64,000 nt of DNA from Robertmurraya dakarensis (GTDB taxonomy: Bacteria > Bacillota > Bacilli > Bacillales > Cytobacillaceae). A model generated the notes under the pieces. That model had not been told where the DNA came from, did no database searches, and was given only the letters and a program-made list of their open reading frames with translations. The stretch spans positions 2,494,605 through 2,558,604 of the forward strand of contig NZ_LT707409.1 of the NCBI RefSeq assembly GCF_900156875.1. The letters are read 5' to 3'. Both the position numbers and the translations under genes were made by a program. Of the stretch, positions 27,851 through 37,496 are shown one piece after another; position 1 is the first letter of the stretch; the number at the start of each line of letters is the position of its first letter.

Positions 27851-28861
27851 CTATTCGCTATATAGATACATAAGCCGCGGTGAATTAGTGTGCGATAGTA
27901 TCTTTATTAGTCCATCGATCTCAAGATCTTCTCCGATTATTTTCTGTGCTCCCATTGAAAGCAGTGAGCCGAACCCAAAATTTTCTGTGTAAGAAACAAC
28001 TTGTGCATCCTTAAGCTTTTGTTCATTCTTCACTTCTTCAATGACATCCTCAAAATACCCGAAACCGTCCACTAGACCAATTTCCTTCGCCTGTCGCCCA
28101 TCGTAAATTCTGCCGTCTGCTATTTTCTTCACTTCATCAACAGACAGCCCTCTTCCCTCAGAAATAACCTTTACAAATCCTTCATAAGAGTTATTGATCA
28201 TCGATTGAAGGATCGCTCTTTCCTCTTCCGTCATTTCTCTTGTCGAACTCATAATATCTTTATATGGCCCACTCTTAATGGTGACGAATTCAACGCCATA
28301 TTTTTCAGCCAGACCCGCAAAATTATAGCCTTGCATAATGACTCCGAGTGATCCTGTCAGCGTTTCTGGACTTGCGAATATTTTGTGAGCAGGAGCTGAT
28401 ATATAGTAACCTCCTGATGCAGCCATTGATCCCATTGATATGTAGACTGGTTTTTTTGCTTCATTCTGAATTTCTACTATTTTGTCATGAATCTCCGCGC
28501 TTTCAACTACTCCCCCGCCAGGTGTATTTACTCTTAAGATTACGGCCTTCACAGACTCATCATCTTTTACATGATTGAGGTTTTCCATAAATGCCCGATG
28601 GTTATAACCTGACGTTGCAAAAAGAGAACCTGCCTCCCCTGTATCTTGAATGACCCCATTCAAATCCAGTACCGCAATTTTATTAAACGGATCTCCTTCT
28701 TCAATCACTTCCTCTAAAAACATTTCATCCGCTGACCCAAACCATTGATCAAATGATGCTTCAAAATCGTTAAAAGCAAACGTTGATAAAGTATTGACTA
28801 CAATTGAAAAAAACAATAACGCCGCTGCTATCCCTAGAGCAGCCCAACGTTTTCCATTCAT
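27851..28861 (-). CDS. sppA: Signal peptide peptidase SppA
   Basis: A membrane-bound serine protease of family S49 that degrades cleaved signal peptides and protects against some lantibiotics. The 336-residue protein has one N-terminal membrane segment (residues 7-25, ALGIAAALLFFSIVVNT). The catalytic serine is in YISMGSMAASGGYYIS and the general-base lysine in VTIKSGPYKDIMSS, a Ser-Lys dyad in one chain as in the short Gram-positive form. LRVNTPGGGVVESAEIHDK is the conserved oxyanion region. GGAGGA lies before the ATG at 28861. yteJ follows in the same unit. Confidence 0.95.
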   Translation of the reverse strand: MNGKRWAALGIAAALLFFSIVVNTLSTFAFNDFEASFDQWFGSADEMFLEEVIEEGDPFNKIAVLDLNGVIQDTGEAGSLFATSGYNHRAFMENLNHVKDDESVKAVILRVNTPGGGVVESAEIHDKIVEIQNEAKKPVYISMGSMAASGGYYISAPAHKIFASPETLTGSLGVIMQGYNFAGLAEKYGVEFVTIKSGPYKDIMSSTREMTEEERAILQSMINNSYEGFVKVISEGRGLSVDEVKKIADGRIYDGRQAKEIGLVDGFGYFEDVIEEVKNEQKLKDAQVVSYTENFGFGSLLSMGAQKIIGEDLEIDGLIKILSHTNSPRLMYLYSE

Positions 28862-28994
28862 TCTAAATCCTCCTCCTGTCTTTGCCTACTTGTAGATTAG
28901 TGTTCAATAAATGTCCTTATTTTCTATTACGTGCTTTCTTTTAAAATGTTTCAAAAACATCTACACTATAATAAACAAGTGTTATACAAAATAT

Positions 28995-29037
28995 GATTAA
29001 ATTGGATAATAAAGGGTGCGCTTCGGGCAATTTAATC
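28995..29037. repeat. Unexplained inverted repeat upstream of the NAD kinase gene
   Basis: Perfect 10-base arms GATTAAATTG and CAATTTAATC enclose a 23-base GC-richer loop (AAAGGGTGCGCTTCGGG within it). It lies in the 249-base divergent gap between sppA and the NAD kinase gene, 74 bases before the latter. No T run follows on the plus strand, so it is not an obvious terminator. Confidence 0.6.
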
Positions 29038-29110
29038 AAAAGTTTCCAGTAATAGTGTAACAAATAAACAGCTTAACTTGTAAACAACAATACTGAACGG
29101 AGGAATACAA

Positions 29111-29908
29111 ATGCCTGATCGTCGTAATATTTTTTTATATTACAAAAAAAATCAAGAAATGATTGAAAAGGTTAAGCCTTTTTATGAATACATTGATCAC
29201 TATGGTTTTAATATCGTACAGGACCATAGAAAAGCGAACATTATTATGAGTTTCGGCGGAGATGGAACTTTTCTGCAAGCGGTAAGGAAGACAGGCTTTA
29301 GAGAAGATTGTTTGTATACAGGTGTTTCCACCGGGAAGCTGAATGTCTATTGTGATTTTCAAATTGATGAAATCGCGAGCATGGTTGAAGCAGTTAAGAA
29401 CGAAGAAACAGAGGTTAGACGCTACCCTACTATTGATGTGACGGTAGACGATCAAATGTCTTTTCAATGTTTAAATGAATTCAGTATTCGTTCTTCCATA
29501 ATAAAGACCTTCGTTATGGATGTATTTATAGATGATTTACATTTTGAAACATTTAGGGGCGATGGAATGGTAGTCTCAACACCCTCTGGGAGCACCGCCT
29601 ACAGCAAGTCTATTAACGGTGCTATTGTAGACCCGCTAGTACCTTCCATTCAAGTCAGTGAACTTGCTTCCCTCAATAATAATCAATATCGAACACTAGG
29701 TTCACCATTCATCTTAAGCGGCGGGCGGCAGCTTACTTTAAGAATTTTGCAGGATGGCAATGACCATCCAACCATGGGAATGGATAACGAGGCTCTAAGT
29801 ATCCAGCATGTAGAAAAGATCAACATAAAATTAAGTGATAAACAAATTAAAACCGTTAAACTTAAGAACAATTCATTTTGGGAAAAAGTGAAAAGAACAT
29901 TTCTTTAA
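29111..29908 (+). CDS. ytdI: NAD kinase
   Basis: Phosphorylates NAD to NADP. The 265-residue protein carries the diagnostic SFGGDGTFLQAVR (about residues 45-57), a conserved NEFSIRSS, and the glycine-rich TPSGSTAYSKSINGAIV. These are the three blocks of bacterial PpnK enzymes. B. subtilis has two NAD kinases; the gene order sppA-ytdI-ytcI identifies this one as the second (YtdI, NadK2). The ATG follows GGAGGAA. An unexplained inverted repeat lies upstream, and a strong terminator follows. Confidence 0.95.
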   Translation: MPDRRNIFLYYKKNQEMIEKVKPFYEYIDHYGFNIVQDHRKANIIMSFGGDGTFLQAVRKTGFREDCLYTGVSTGKLNVYCDFQIDEIASMVEAVKNEETEVRRYPTIDVTVDDQMSFQCLNEFSIRSSIIKTFVMDVFIDDLHFETFRGDGMVVSTPSGSTAYSKSINGAIVDPLVPSIQVSELASLNNNQYRTLGSPFILSGGRQLTLRILQDGNDHPTMGMDNEALSIQHVEKINIKLSDKQIKTVKLKNNSFWEKVKRTFL

Positions 29909-29946
29909 AAGAAAGAACGAGTGCAGCACGCACTCGTTCTTTGTTA
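29907..29946 (+). terminator. Terminator of the NAD kinase gene
   Basis: AAAGAACGAGTGC and GCACTCGTTCTTT arms around a five-base loop, followed by T-rich bases on the plus strand. Confidence 0.9.
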
Positions 29947-29970
29947 TTACCCAATTTTTTTCTGGAATCC

Positions 29971-31557
29971 CTAATTTTGCTGCGAGATTTCCATTTCCTT
30001 TTTCCGCAGCTCAATCCGTCTAATTTTACCAGATGTAGTCTTTGGTAAGTCTGGTACAAACTCTATTTTTCTTGGATATTTATAAGGAGCAGTTAATTTC
30101 TTCACATGCTCTTGAAGATTTTTAACCAAGTCTGGGTCTTCATGATTAACCCCATCTCGCAGGACGATAAATGCTTTTACCACACTGCCTCTAACTTCAT
30201 CTGGGCTGGCAACGACCGCACATTCCTTGACAGAAGGATGCTTAACGAGTGCATCTTCGACTTCAAATGGTCCAATTGTGTAGCCTGAGCTGATGATAAT
30301 ATCATCACCGCGCCCTTCGAACCAAAAATAACCTTCTTCGTCTTTTTTCGCTTTATCTCCCGTAATATAATATTCTCCTCGGAATTGCATCGCTGTACGT
30401 TCTGGATCTTTATAATAATGTTTGAAGAGTGCGGGTGTTTTTACATGTACTGCGATATCTCCGACCTCGCCTACTTCACATGGAAAACCGTCTTCATTGA
30501 TAATTTCTACACTATTCCCTGGAATCGGTTTTCCCATTGAACCTGCTTTCAGACTCATTCCTTTCGTGATTCCGACAAGGAGTGTATTTTCAGTTTGCCC
30601 GTAGCCATCACGAACTTCAATATTAAAATGTTTCTTGAAGGTATCGATAACATTAACATTTAAAGGCTCACCTGCTGACACAGCACTTCGTAGATTAGAA
30701 AGCTTGTAATCTTGCAGATTATCAACCTTCGCCATGAGACGATACTCTGTTGGTGTACAGCAAAGAACATTCACCTTATATTGATCTAGTAATTGTAAAT
30801 ATTTATGCGGTTCAAATTTCCCGTGATAAACCAGTCCTGTCGCTCCAGAACCTAAAACAGATAAGAAGGGACTCCATATCCATTTTTGCCATCCAGGCCC
30901 CGCAGTTGCCCATACAATATCATCTTCCTCGATACATAACCAATTAGGTGCTGCCGCTCTTAAATGCGCATATGCCCATCCATGGGTATGCACAACTCCC
31001 TTAGGGTTGCCGGTTGTTCCGGATGTGTATGATAAAAATGCCATATCTTCTTTATCAGTGTCAGCTAATGCCAGAACTTCTGAGGATTTTTCCATCTCTT
31101 CTTCCAGATGGATCCATCCCTCTACCTTCGCACCAACTGCAAATTTGGTAATACTTTGTATTTCTTTAATATGATCAAATTGGTCAACATACTGATAATA
31201 ACTGACAATTGCTTTAACATCACCATGAGAAATTCTGTACTGAAGGTCTTTCGTACGCAGCATTTCCGAACTTGGAATGACAACTAACCCTGCTTTTAAA
31301 GCTGCAACATAGACTTGATAGGCTTCAACCAATCTTGGAACAATGACAAGAACTACATCTCCCTTTTGTAAGCCGCTCTGCAAGAAAGCGTTTCCAATTC
31401 TATTTGCTTTTCCCAAAAGATCCTTATAGGTAATCTCTTTCTTATCACCGTCTTCAGATTCCCATTTCAATGCAAGTTTGTTAGGGTTTGCAGAAAATCT
31501 CTCCATTTCAGAAACTAAATTATATTTTTGCGGTGCTAACAGGTCCTCTCGTTTCAT
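29971..31557 (-). CDS. ytcI: Acyl-CoA synthetase YtcI (AMP-forming)
   Basis: An adenylate-forming ligase that joins a carboxylate to CoA through an acyl-AMP. The 528-residue protein has the P-loop YTSGTTGNPKGVVHTHG, the A5 motif DGYGQTENTLL, YITGDKAKKDEEGYFWFEGRGD, and near the C-terminus PKTTSGKIRRIELR with the catalytic lysine that protein acetyltransferases often target. It belongs with medium-chain or acetyl-CoA-synthetase-like enzymes; substrate chain length cannot be read. A true acetyl-CoA synthetase (acsA) is encoded elsewhere in this window. The ATG at 31557 follows AGGGGGAGTT. Confidence 0.9.
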   Translation of the reverse strand: MKREDLLAPQKYNLVSEMERFSANPNKLALKWESEDGDKKEITYKDLLGKANRIGNAFLQSGLQKGDVVLVIVPRLVEAYQVYVAALKAGLVVIPSSEMLRTKDLQYRISHGDVKAIVSYYQYVDQFDHIKEIQSITKFAVGAKVEGWIHLEEEMEKSSEVLALADTDKEDMAFLSYTSGTTGNPKGVVHTHGWAYAHLRAAAPNWLCIEEDDIVWATAGPGWQKWIWSPFLSVLGSGATGLVYHGKFEPHKYLQLLDQYKVNVLCCTPTEYRLMAKVDNLQDYKLSNLRSAVSAGEPLNVNVIDTFKKHFNIEVRDGYGQTENTLLVGITKGMSLKAGSMGKPIPGNSVEIINEDGFPCEVGEVGDIAVHVKTPALFKHYYKDPERTAMQFRGEYYITGDKAKKDEEGYFWFEGRGDDIIISSGYTIGPFEVEDALVKHPSVKECAVVASPDEVRGSVVKAFIVLRDGVNHEDPDLVKNLQEHVKKLTAPYKYPRKIEFVPDLPKTTSGKIRRIELRKKEMEISQQN

Positions 31558-31763
31558 CCATAACTCCCCCTAAAATAGGATTAAATATGTAAAAAATAAA
31601 GCTTGCTTCTATTATACAAAATTTTAAAAAGATTATAAATTATTATATTGCTGTTAAAAGAAATTTATATCTATTATTATTATCTGGTCATAAAAACTGG
31701 TGATGAACTTATTTTACTCCTTCTCATGAAAAATCGCCAGTAAAAAGTAATCTTTATCTTGAG

Positions 31764-31800
31764 AAAATAATAAAGAAGCAGGCCGCAGCCTGCTTCTTGT
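31764..31800 (-). terminator. Terminator of sspA
   Basis: AAGAAGCAGGC and GCCTGCTTCTT with a four-base loop; TTATTATTTTC follows on the minus strand. Confidence 0.87.
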
Positions 31801-31826
31801 AGCCATTTTTTATATAGTTTTTTTAA

Positions 31827-32042
31827 TTAAAATTGTCCACCTTGTCCGCTCATTGATTGTTGAGCAAAAGATACTAGACGCTTAGTAATTTCTCCACCAA
31901 CAGAACCGTTAGCACGAGAAGTTGTGTCAGCACCAAGGTTTACACCAAATTCTGAAGCAATCTCAATTTTCATTTGGTTAAGAGCTTGATCTGCACCAGG
32001 AACCAATAGCTGATTTGAGTTGTTGCTGTTGTTGTTTGCCAT
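31827..32042 (-). CDS. sspA: Small acid-soluble spore protein, alpha/beta type
   Basis: Alpha/beta-type SASPs coat spore DNA and protect it from UV and heat. The 71-residue protein has [11 protein letters not shown] with the germination-protease cleavage site and [16 protein letters not shown], the second helix. An Asn/Ser-rich N-terminus and Gly/Gln-rich C-terminus are normal for the family. The ATG at 32042 follows AAGGAGGTGA. A very good sigma-G promoter lies 23-53 bases upstream, so expression should be confined to the forespore. It is a single-gene unit with a terminator. This gene directly shows the organism forms endospores. The paralogue number is assigned by locus only. Confidence 0.96.
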   Translation of the reverse strand: MANNNSNNSNQLLVPGADQALNQMKIEIASEFGVNLGADTTSRANGSVGGEITKRLVSFAQQSMSGQGGQF

Positions 32043-32064
32043 GTGTATCACCTCCTTGTGAGTA

Positions 32065-32095
32065 TAGAATGTGTTTTCCACACGACATTCATTCA
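32065..32095 (-). promoter_or_regulatory. Sigma-G promoter of sspA
   Basis: On the minus strand TGAATG (32095-32090), 18 bases, then CATTCTA (32071-32065) fits the sigma-G consensus (TGAATA / CATXXTA). The start point would be about 15 bases before GGAGG. Confidence 0.78.
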
Positions 32096-32163
32096 CAATA
32101 TCAGCTGGTAATTGTTCACAGTAGAAAATTTATCGTAAAGTACAAAGCAGACAGGCCCCGCCA

Positions 32164-33375
32164 TTAAAATAGTTCATCTAAAGAGTCAGCTTCCTGTTCT
32201 TTCTTTGGGCTAATTTGAATCGTTTCCGTGCCTTCTACCGCTTCCATAATTAGCGGCTCAAAGTCAACAAAGCTCTCGTAGTATTGAACCTTTTCTTTTT
32301 TTGGCTTTGTCTTCGGTGAGGACGGTACGAAAACGGTACAGCAATCCTCATAAGGCTGAATCGATATATCATGAGTGTCAATATCTTGAGCAATTTTGAT
32401 AATATCTGTTTTATCCATTGTGATCAGCGGACGTAAAATTGGCGTATTTGTCACATCATTAATCGCATACATGCTTTCTATCGTTTGACTAGCAACCTGC
32501 CCGAGACTTTCACCCGTTACGATCGCAAGTCCGCCAAATTTTTCTCTCAATGCATCAGTGATTCTTAGCATTAACCTTCTTGTTGTTGTCATCGTATAGT
32601 TTTCAGGTACTTGCTTTTGAATAAGCTGCTGAATGGCAGTAAATGGTACAATATGCAGCGTAAAATAACCTCCATTTGCATATGAAAGCTTTTCGGCAAG
32701 CTCGATAACCTTTTGCTTTGAACGCTCACTTGTAAACGGAGGGCTGAAAAAATGGACAGCTTCTAATTCCAATCCCCGTTTCATGGATAAAAAGCCTGAA
32801 ACAGGGCTGTCAATCCCACCAGAAAGCATCAGCATCGCTTTACCGCTAGAACCAATAGGCAGACCTCCTGCCCCTGGTATGTTCTCACATGATAAATATG
32901 TACCTTCTTCGCGTACTTCTATTTGGAGATTGATATCCGGTTTTTTTACATCTACTTTTAAGCCAGGGATATTTTTCAACAGATGTGCGCCAAATGTCTG
33001 ATTCAATTCATTTGTATCAAGAAAATACGTTTTATCAGCTCTTCTAGCTGAAATCTTAAATGTTGATCCTTCAGTGTATACTCTTTGGAACAGCTTTAGT
33101 GCAGCTTCCTTCATTTCCTCAATCTCATTTGATGTTTTGACAGCTGGGCTGAGAGAAGATATCCCAAAAATCCCTTTAATGCGCTGAATAATTTCATCAC
33201 CATTATCACCATTTAAGACGATATGCATTCTTTCTCTTTTCCCCTGAACTTTCGCATTTGGATAATCAACAATCGCCCGTTGAATGCTTCTTTTAAGTTT
33301 CTCTACAAATTTATTTCGATTTCTGCCCTTTGTGGAAATTTCACCATATCTTATCAAGATGCGATCATAATTCAT
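32164..33375 (-). CDS. thiI: tRNA sulfurtransferase ThiI
   Basis: Activates uridine 8 of tRNA with ATP and adds sulfur to form 4-thiouridine. The 403-residue protein has a ferredoxin-like/THUMP N-terminal part (RIKGIFGISSLSPAV, then INLQIEVREEGTYLS) and an ATP-pyrophosphatase domain with the PP-loop MLMLSGGIDSPVSGFL. The C-terminal rhodanese domain of the E. coli enzyme is absent, as is normal for Bacillus. The cysteine desulfurase gene lies two bases upstream, so sulfur donor and acceptor are made together. Confidence 0.96.
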   Translation of the reverse strand: MNYDRILIRYGEISTKGRNRNKFVEKLKRSIQRAIVDYPNAKVQGKRERMHIVLNGDNGDEIIQRIKGIFGISSLSPAVKTSNEIEEMKEAALKLFQRVYTEGSTFKISARRADKTYFLDTNELNQTFGAHLLKNIPGLKVDVKKPDINLQIEVREEGTYLSCENIPGAGGLPIGSSGKAMLMLSGGIDSPVSGFLSMKRGLELEAVHFFSPPFTSERSKQKVIELAEKLSYANGGYFTLHIVPFTAIQQLIQKQVPENYTMTTTRRLMLRITDALREKFGGLAIVTGESLGQVASQTIESMYAINDVTNTPILRPLITMDKTDIIKIAQDIDTHDISIQPYEDCCTVFVPSSPKTKPKKEKVQYYESFVDFEPLIMEAVEGTETIQISPKKEQEADSLDELF

Positions 33376-33377
33376 GT

Positions 33378-34520
33378 CTACTTCATAACCTCTTTCAAAT
33401 TTTTTACAGTTTCTTTAATAATAGTCAAAGCTTGATTGATCTCTTCCATCCTATTCTCATAGGATAAACTAATCCGAACAGAACTGTTGGCAAGTCCTTC
33501 ATCAACACCCATAGCTAGTAATGTTGTACTGGTGCTTTTCTTTTTGGAAGAGCACGCACTGGTTGTAGAGACATATACTCCCTTTTCTTCAAGGGCATGC
33601 ACAAAAACTTCTGCCTTAAATCCTTTTATCGAAAAATTAATGATATGCGGAGCACTATGAACAGAAGGTGTATGAATGGTTACATCACTTAGTTCCATTA
33701 ATCCTTGGATCATTTGCTCTTTCATGGAAACAAGGCGGCCGCTATCACTTCGCTGCTTTTCCATCGTTAACCGCAATGCTTTTGCCATGGCTACTGCACC
33801 TGCGACATTTTCCGTCCCGCTTCTTATCGTAAATTCCTGGCTTCCGCCCGTCAAAAGCGGCGAGATTTGTACGCCGTCACGGACGTATAATAACCCTGTC
33901 CCTTTTAAGCCATGAAATTTATGCCCTGAAATGGAGCAGAGGTCAATATGATGTCTTTTTAAATCTAGCGGGATCTTCCCAGCACCTTGCACATAATCAA
34001 CATGAAAAAGCACTCGAGGATATTTCTGCAGGAACTTTCCAACCTCCTCGACAGGCTGTATCGTGCCCACCTCATTATTTACATGCATAACAGTAACAAG
34101 AATCGTATCCCGAGAAATAGCTTTCTCAAGGTCATCTATATTCATTCTTCCCTCGCTATTTACAGGAAGGTATGTTATCTCAAATCCAAGCTGCTTTAAT
34201 TGATTCATCGTTTCTCTGACAGACGCATGCTCAACTTCTGTCGTTATGATATGGTTTCCGCGGCCCCGATGTTTAATAGCAGCACCCTTAATAGCTAGAT
34301 TGTTGCTCTCCGTGCCGCCAGATGTAAAAAAGACCTCACCCGGTTTCACTCCAAGTAAATCCGCCAATTGCTTTCTCCCTTTTGAGAGCAGATTTTCCGC
34401 CTGCACGCCTAATTGGTGGAGAGAGGAAGGATTCCCAAAGTAGTCAGTTGATACTTTGACAAAAGAATCGATGACTTCTTTATATGGTCTTGTTGTCGCA
34501 CTATTATCTAAGTAGATCAT
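33378..34520 (-). CDS. nifZ: Cysteine desulfurase NifZ (IscS-like)
   Basis: A PLP enzyme that removes sulfur from cysteine as an enzyme-bound persulfide. The 380-residue protein has the PLP lysine in SISGHKFHGLKGTGLLYV, an upstream histidine in TTEVEHASV, the aspartate in FHVDYVQGAGK, and the persulfide cysteine in STTSACSSKKKSTSTT near residue 323. B. subtilis NifZ supplies sulfur specifically to ThiI, which follows here after two bases. The ATG at 34520 has a GGGGTAAAG site. A role in tRNA thiolation, not general Fe-S assembly, is inferred from this pairing. Confidence 0.95.
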   Translation of the reverse strand: MIYLDNSATTRPYKEVIDSFVKVSTDYFGNPSSLHQLGVQAENLLSKGRKQLADLLGVKPGEVFFTSGGTESNNLAIKGAAIKHRGRGNHIITTEVEHASVRETMNQLKQLGFEITYLPVNSEGRMNIDDLEKAISRDTILVTVMHVNNEVGTIQPVEEVGKFLQKYPRVLFHVDYVQGAGKIPLDLKRHHIDLCSISGHKFHGLKGTGLLYVRDGVQISPLLTGGSQEFTIRSGTENVAGAVAMAKALRLTMEKQRSDSGRLVSMKEQMIQGLMELSDVTIHTPSVHSAPHIINFSIKGFKAEVFVHALEEKGVYVSTTSACSSKKKSTSTTLLAMGVDEGLANSSVRISLSYENRMEEINQALTIIKETVKNLKEVMK

Positions 34521-34609
34521 GGTCTTTACCCCTTCATACTCGTCCGATTTTTATTTTGCTAACTGTTAATCCTATCATAACATGGTTAAATTGAGAAATA
34601 TCTCAATCT

Positions 34610-34653
34610 CATCCATAAAAAAAAATCCGTTCTCATTTAAGCAGAACGGATTA
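34610..34653 (-). terminator. Terminator of ezrA
   Basis: AATCCGTTCT and AGAACGGATT arms with a nine-base loop, followed by nine T on the minus strand. Confidence 0.9.
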
Positions 34654-34662
34654 ACCATCTTA

Positions 34663-36354
34663 TCATTTTTTTTCAGAAAGGATTGATTCAATTTTTTTCA
34701 AAGCACCTGGTTCGATTTCTTCAATTGCAGAAGCTGCCTGTTCCAATGCTGAATGGTAATCATAACCTCTAAAGGATTGTTCTGCTTCCTTCAGCCCTTC
34801 ATCAACAGAAGCGTACCTGCTGCGATATCTGTTTCCATATTGAATAACCTTTTCTACCAGCCGTACCGTCTCTACAATTTCCGTAGTTGCATTAAAAATC
34901 CGATCAACCGTCATAACTGCAATGTCCAAATATTTTTGCACAGTAGGGATATCCAGCGGCTGTTCTTCTAATTTTATTTTTACGTTTTCAATACTTTCCT
35001 TAGCATCCTGTAATAACTCTAAGTAATCTTTCGAAAGACCAGGTACATTGTTTTTTGACACTAGCTTGATCGATTCCGCTATTTTCTTAGTAAGTTCTTG
35101 TACTTTTTCACGTGCAGCTAATTCATCTTTTCTCAATGTCTTCAAGTTTTCATCAAAATTAATTAATTCCTGATGGATCTCCTCCAGCTGATCTCGAATT
35201 CCGTTCAACTCTTCCTTCAAGATGGAGTAGGCCATTTCATCATTTTGAATTTTATGTTCTAACAATTCAAAGCGCGAAAATAATTGATGAAGCTTTTCCT
35301 CTAAGGCATTTTGTTCTTGCAGTCTATTATCTGAAATATGGTAGCTTTGCTTGACAATTTCAATTTCATCCTTAAGCATCTCATTGGCTTCTTGCGCAGT
35401 TAGAAGCATTTCTTTCGTTTCTTCTTCATGCACATGAATGAACTGCTTTGCCTTCACTTCTTCTTCGAATAAATCATAAAGGCCATCAATGATTTTCTTA
35501 ATCTCTTCAACGCCTTTTTCCACCTGATCTGTTTCGATTTCCTCTATGGAAGAGATAAAAGTAGTTAATTCTTCTTCAATTCCCTCTATTTCTTTATCCA
35601 GCTCAACATGATCAAGTATATACCCTTGCTGAACCATTTCTCTGTAGCCCTCTCTAATTTCATGGAGCTGAGCTGGTATTTTCGACTGACATTCAACTAA
35701 TAAACTTGGGATAACCTCTAATTTATGTCTAATATCATTTTGCATGGCTTGTATGAATAAGACATTCTCTCTCGCTTTCAAATAGTCACCATGATTGGTA
35801 AGCTCTTCAAACTCCTGAAAGTGAGTGTTCATCTCGTTTAGTTTAAGTTCTAATCCTGCTTCTGCAGCCCCGTAATTATGACGATGTGCCAATAAAGTCT
35901 TTTTCATAATTCGGTATGACTCTTTTAATTCCTCAATTTCTGAACGGTTCTTTTCTTCACTGCCAACTAATTCATTGATTTGCTCCAGAAGTGTCTTAAT
36001 CTTTTTTTCCACTTCATTTAAATGTTCTTCAATTGCAGACATCACTTCTTTTACTTTTTTGAAACGGTATTTATCAATAAACTCCTCAGCATCAAACAAA
36101 TATTCCTCTACGTCAGGCAGCTGGGTGGTGACAATATCATCCCATTCATTTCGCCACTTTTCGAAGAGCTCTTCTGTTTCACCGGTCATATTTAATGCCT
36201 TAACCCTCGACATTTGCTCGATCACCGGCCGATTCATAATATCTATTTTCCACGATTCATAGTGATCAATCTCTTTATAATATTTCTTTTTCACAAAAAA
36301 GCCGATTATGTATAAGCAAAGGACTAACCCTAAGCCGCCAATTATATATTCCAA
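34663..36354 (-). CDS. ezrA: Septation ring formation regulator EzrA
   Basis: EzrA is a membrane-anchored spectrin-like protein that regulates FtsZ rings and links them to cell-wall synthesis. The 563-residue protein has an N-terminal membrane segment at once after the start (YIIGGLGLVLCLYIIGFFV) and then long coiled-coil bundles. The C-terminal part near YGNRYRSRYASVDEGLKEAE resembles the conserved QNR patch region. Length matches B. subtilis EzrA (562). It is a single-gene unit, divergent from hisJ. B. subtilis has braB between nifZ and ezrA as I recall; it is absent here. Confidence 0.96.
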   Translation of the reverse strand: MEYIIGGLGLVLCLYIIGFFVKKKYYKEIDHYESWKIDIMNRPVIEQMSRVKALNMTGETEELFEKWRNEWDDIVTTQLPDVEEYLFDAEEFIDKYRFKKVKEVMSAIEEHLNEVEKKIKTLLEQINELVGSEEKNRSEIEELKESYRIMKKTLLAHRHNYGAAEAGLELKLNEMNTHFQEFEELTNHGDYLKARENVLFIQAMQNDIRHKLEVIPSLLVECQSKIPAQLHEIREGYREMVQQGYILDHVELDKEIEGIEEELTTFISSIEEIETDQVEKGVEEIKKIIDGLYDLFEEEVKAKQFIHVHEEETKEMLLTAQEANEMLKDEIEIVKQSYHISDNRLQEQNALEEKLHQLFSRFELLEHKIQNDEMAYSILKEELNGIRDQLEEIHQELINFDENLKTLRKDELAAREKVQELTKKIAESIKLVSKNNVPGLSKDYLELLQDAKESIENVKIKLEEQPLDIPTVQKYLDIAVMTVDRIFNATTEIVETVRLVEKVIQYGNRYRSRYASVDEGLKEAEQSFRGYDYHSALEQAASAIEEIEPGALKKIESILSEKK

Positions 36355-36617
36355 TGTATTGCCCCCTGTCTAGCTCAAGGATTTGGTCGTAAATAGTCAA
36401 AATATGTGCATTTCAATGTTTTTATGATACCATGTAAACGACAATTTTTGACTAGTAATTTCAAAAATTTTGTTCCAAATGTAATAAAAAGACAGTTTTT
36501 CTCTTAAAACAGCATAAAAACGACGAAATACTTGCTTTTTTTAATTTCATCTCGAATCCTATTAGATTAGCAGATATTTGTTCAAACGTATATAGTTATC
36601 AATGAGGAGGTTTTAAT

Positions 36618-37421
36618 ATGTTAAAAGATGGGCATATCCATACCCCCTATTGTCCACATGGTACAAATGATTCATTAGAGCAATATGTTGAAACTGCCAT
36701 TAGACTAGGTTTCTCTGAAATTTCATTCACAGAGCACGCGCCGCTGCCTGAAGGTTTTATCGACACCACCCCCCAGCAAGATAGTGCGATGGACATAAAA
36801 GATTTACCTCGATACTTTGAAGAGATAGATCAGCTTAAAAGTAAATATAAGGACAAAATCAAGATTAATACTGGTTTAGAAGTAGACTATATCGAAGGGT
36901 TTGAAGAACAAACAACTTCGTTCTTAAACCAATACGGAGAAAGACTGGATGATGCTGTTTTATCCGTCCATTTTTTAAAAAGTGAAAATTCATACGACTG
37001 CCTTGATTACAGTCCTGAATATTTCGGCAACATGATTCAACACTATGGGTCAGTAGAAAAAATTTATGAACAGTACTACAGAACCTTGCTTAAGTCCATT
37101 AATGCGGACCTTGGTCCTTACAAACCAAAAAGGATCGGACATATTACATTGGTGAAAAAGTTTCAAAAAAAATTCCCGGCAGCCTATGAATTTAAAGATG
37201 AATTAATGCAAATTCTCTATTGCATAAAAGTAAATGGATATGAACTTGATTACAATGGAGCTGGTACAGCAAAACCATTATGCCGGGAGCCTTATCCGCC
37301 TCTATGGATCGCAGAGGAGGCTTCTAAACTCGATATTCCGCTCGTATATGGATCAGATGCCCACCAATTGAAGGACTTAAAGCAGGGATTTCATGAAATG
37401 TTTAAACAACAAATTTTCTAG
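36618..37421 (+). CDS. hisJ: Histidinol-phosphatase, PHP family
   Basis: Dephosphorylates histidinol phosphate in histidine synthesis. The 267-residue PHP-domain protein starts MLKDGHIHTPYCPHGTNDSL with the first metal-binding histidines. It continues with SFTEHAPLP, INTGLEVDYIEGFE and SVHFLKSENSYDCLDYSPE, then GHITLVKKFQKKF, and ends with VYGSDAHQLKDL. These are the metal-ligand positions of the family. The ATG follows GAGGAGG. It stands outside any his operon, as in B. subtilis. Confidence 0.95.
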   Translation: MLKDGHIHTPYCPHGTNDSLEQYVETAIRLGFSEISFTEHAPLPEGFIDTTPQQDSAMDIKDLPRYFEEIDQLKSKYKDKIKINTGLEVDYIEGFEEQTTSFLNQYGERLDDAVLSVHFLKSENSYDCLDYSPEYFGNMIQHYGSVEKIYEQYYRTLLKSINADLGPYKPKRIGHITLVKKFQKKFPAAYEFKDELMQILYCIKVNGYELDYNGAGTAKPLCREPYPPLWIAEEASKLDIPLVYGSDAHQLKDLKQGFHEMFKQQIF

Positions 37422-37437
37422 GGTATATAGCTCAAAG

Positions 37438-37472
37438 AAAGACATCGGCATCAATTACGCCGATGTCTTGTA
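37438..37472. terminator. Bidirectional terminator between hisJ and refZ
   Basis: AAGACATCGGC and GCCGATGTCTT arms with a nine-base loop between convergent genes. Confidence 0.88.
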
Positions 37473-37496
37473 AAATTTCAAACGACTGCCTTTCGC

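Noticed and set aside
28995..29037. Inverted repeat considered as an NAD riboswitch or a terminator
   Set aside because: I cannot match it to a known riboswitch core, and there is no T run. It is kept only as an unexplained repeat.
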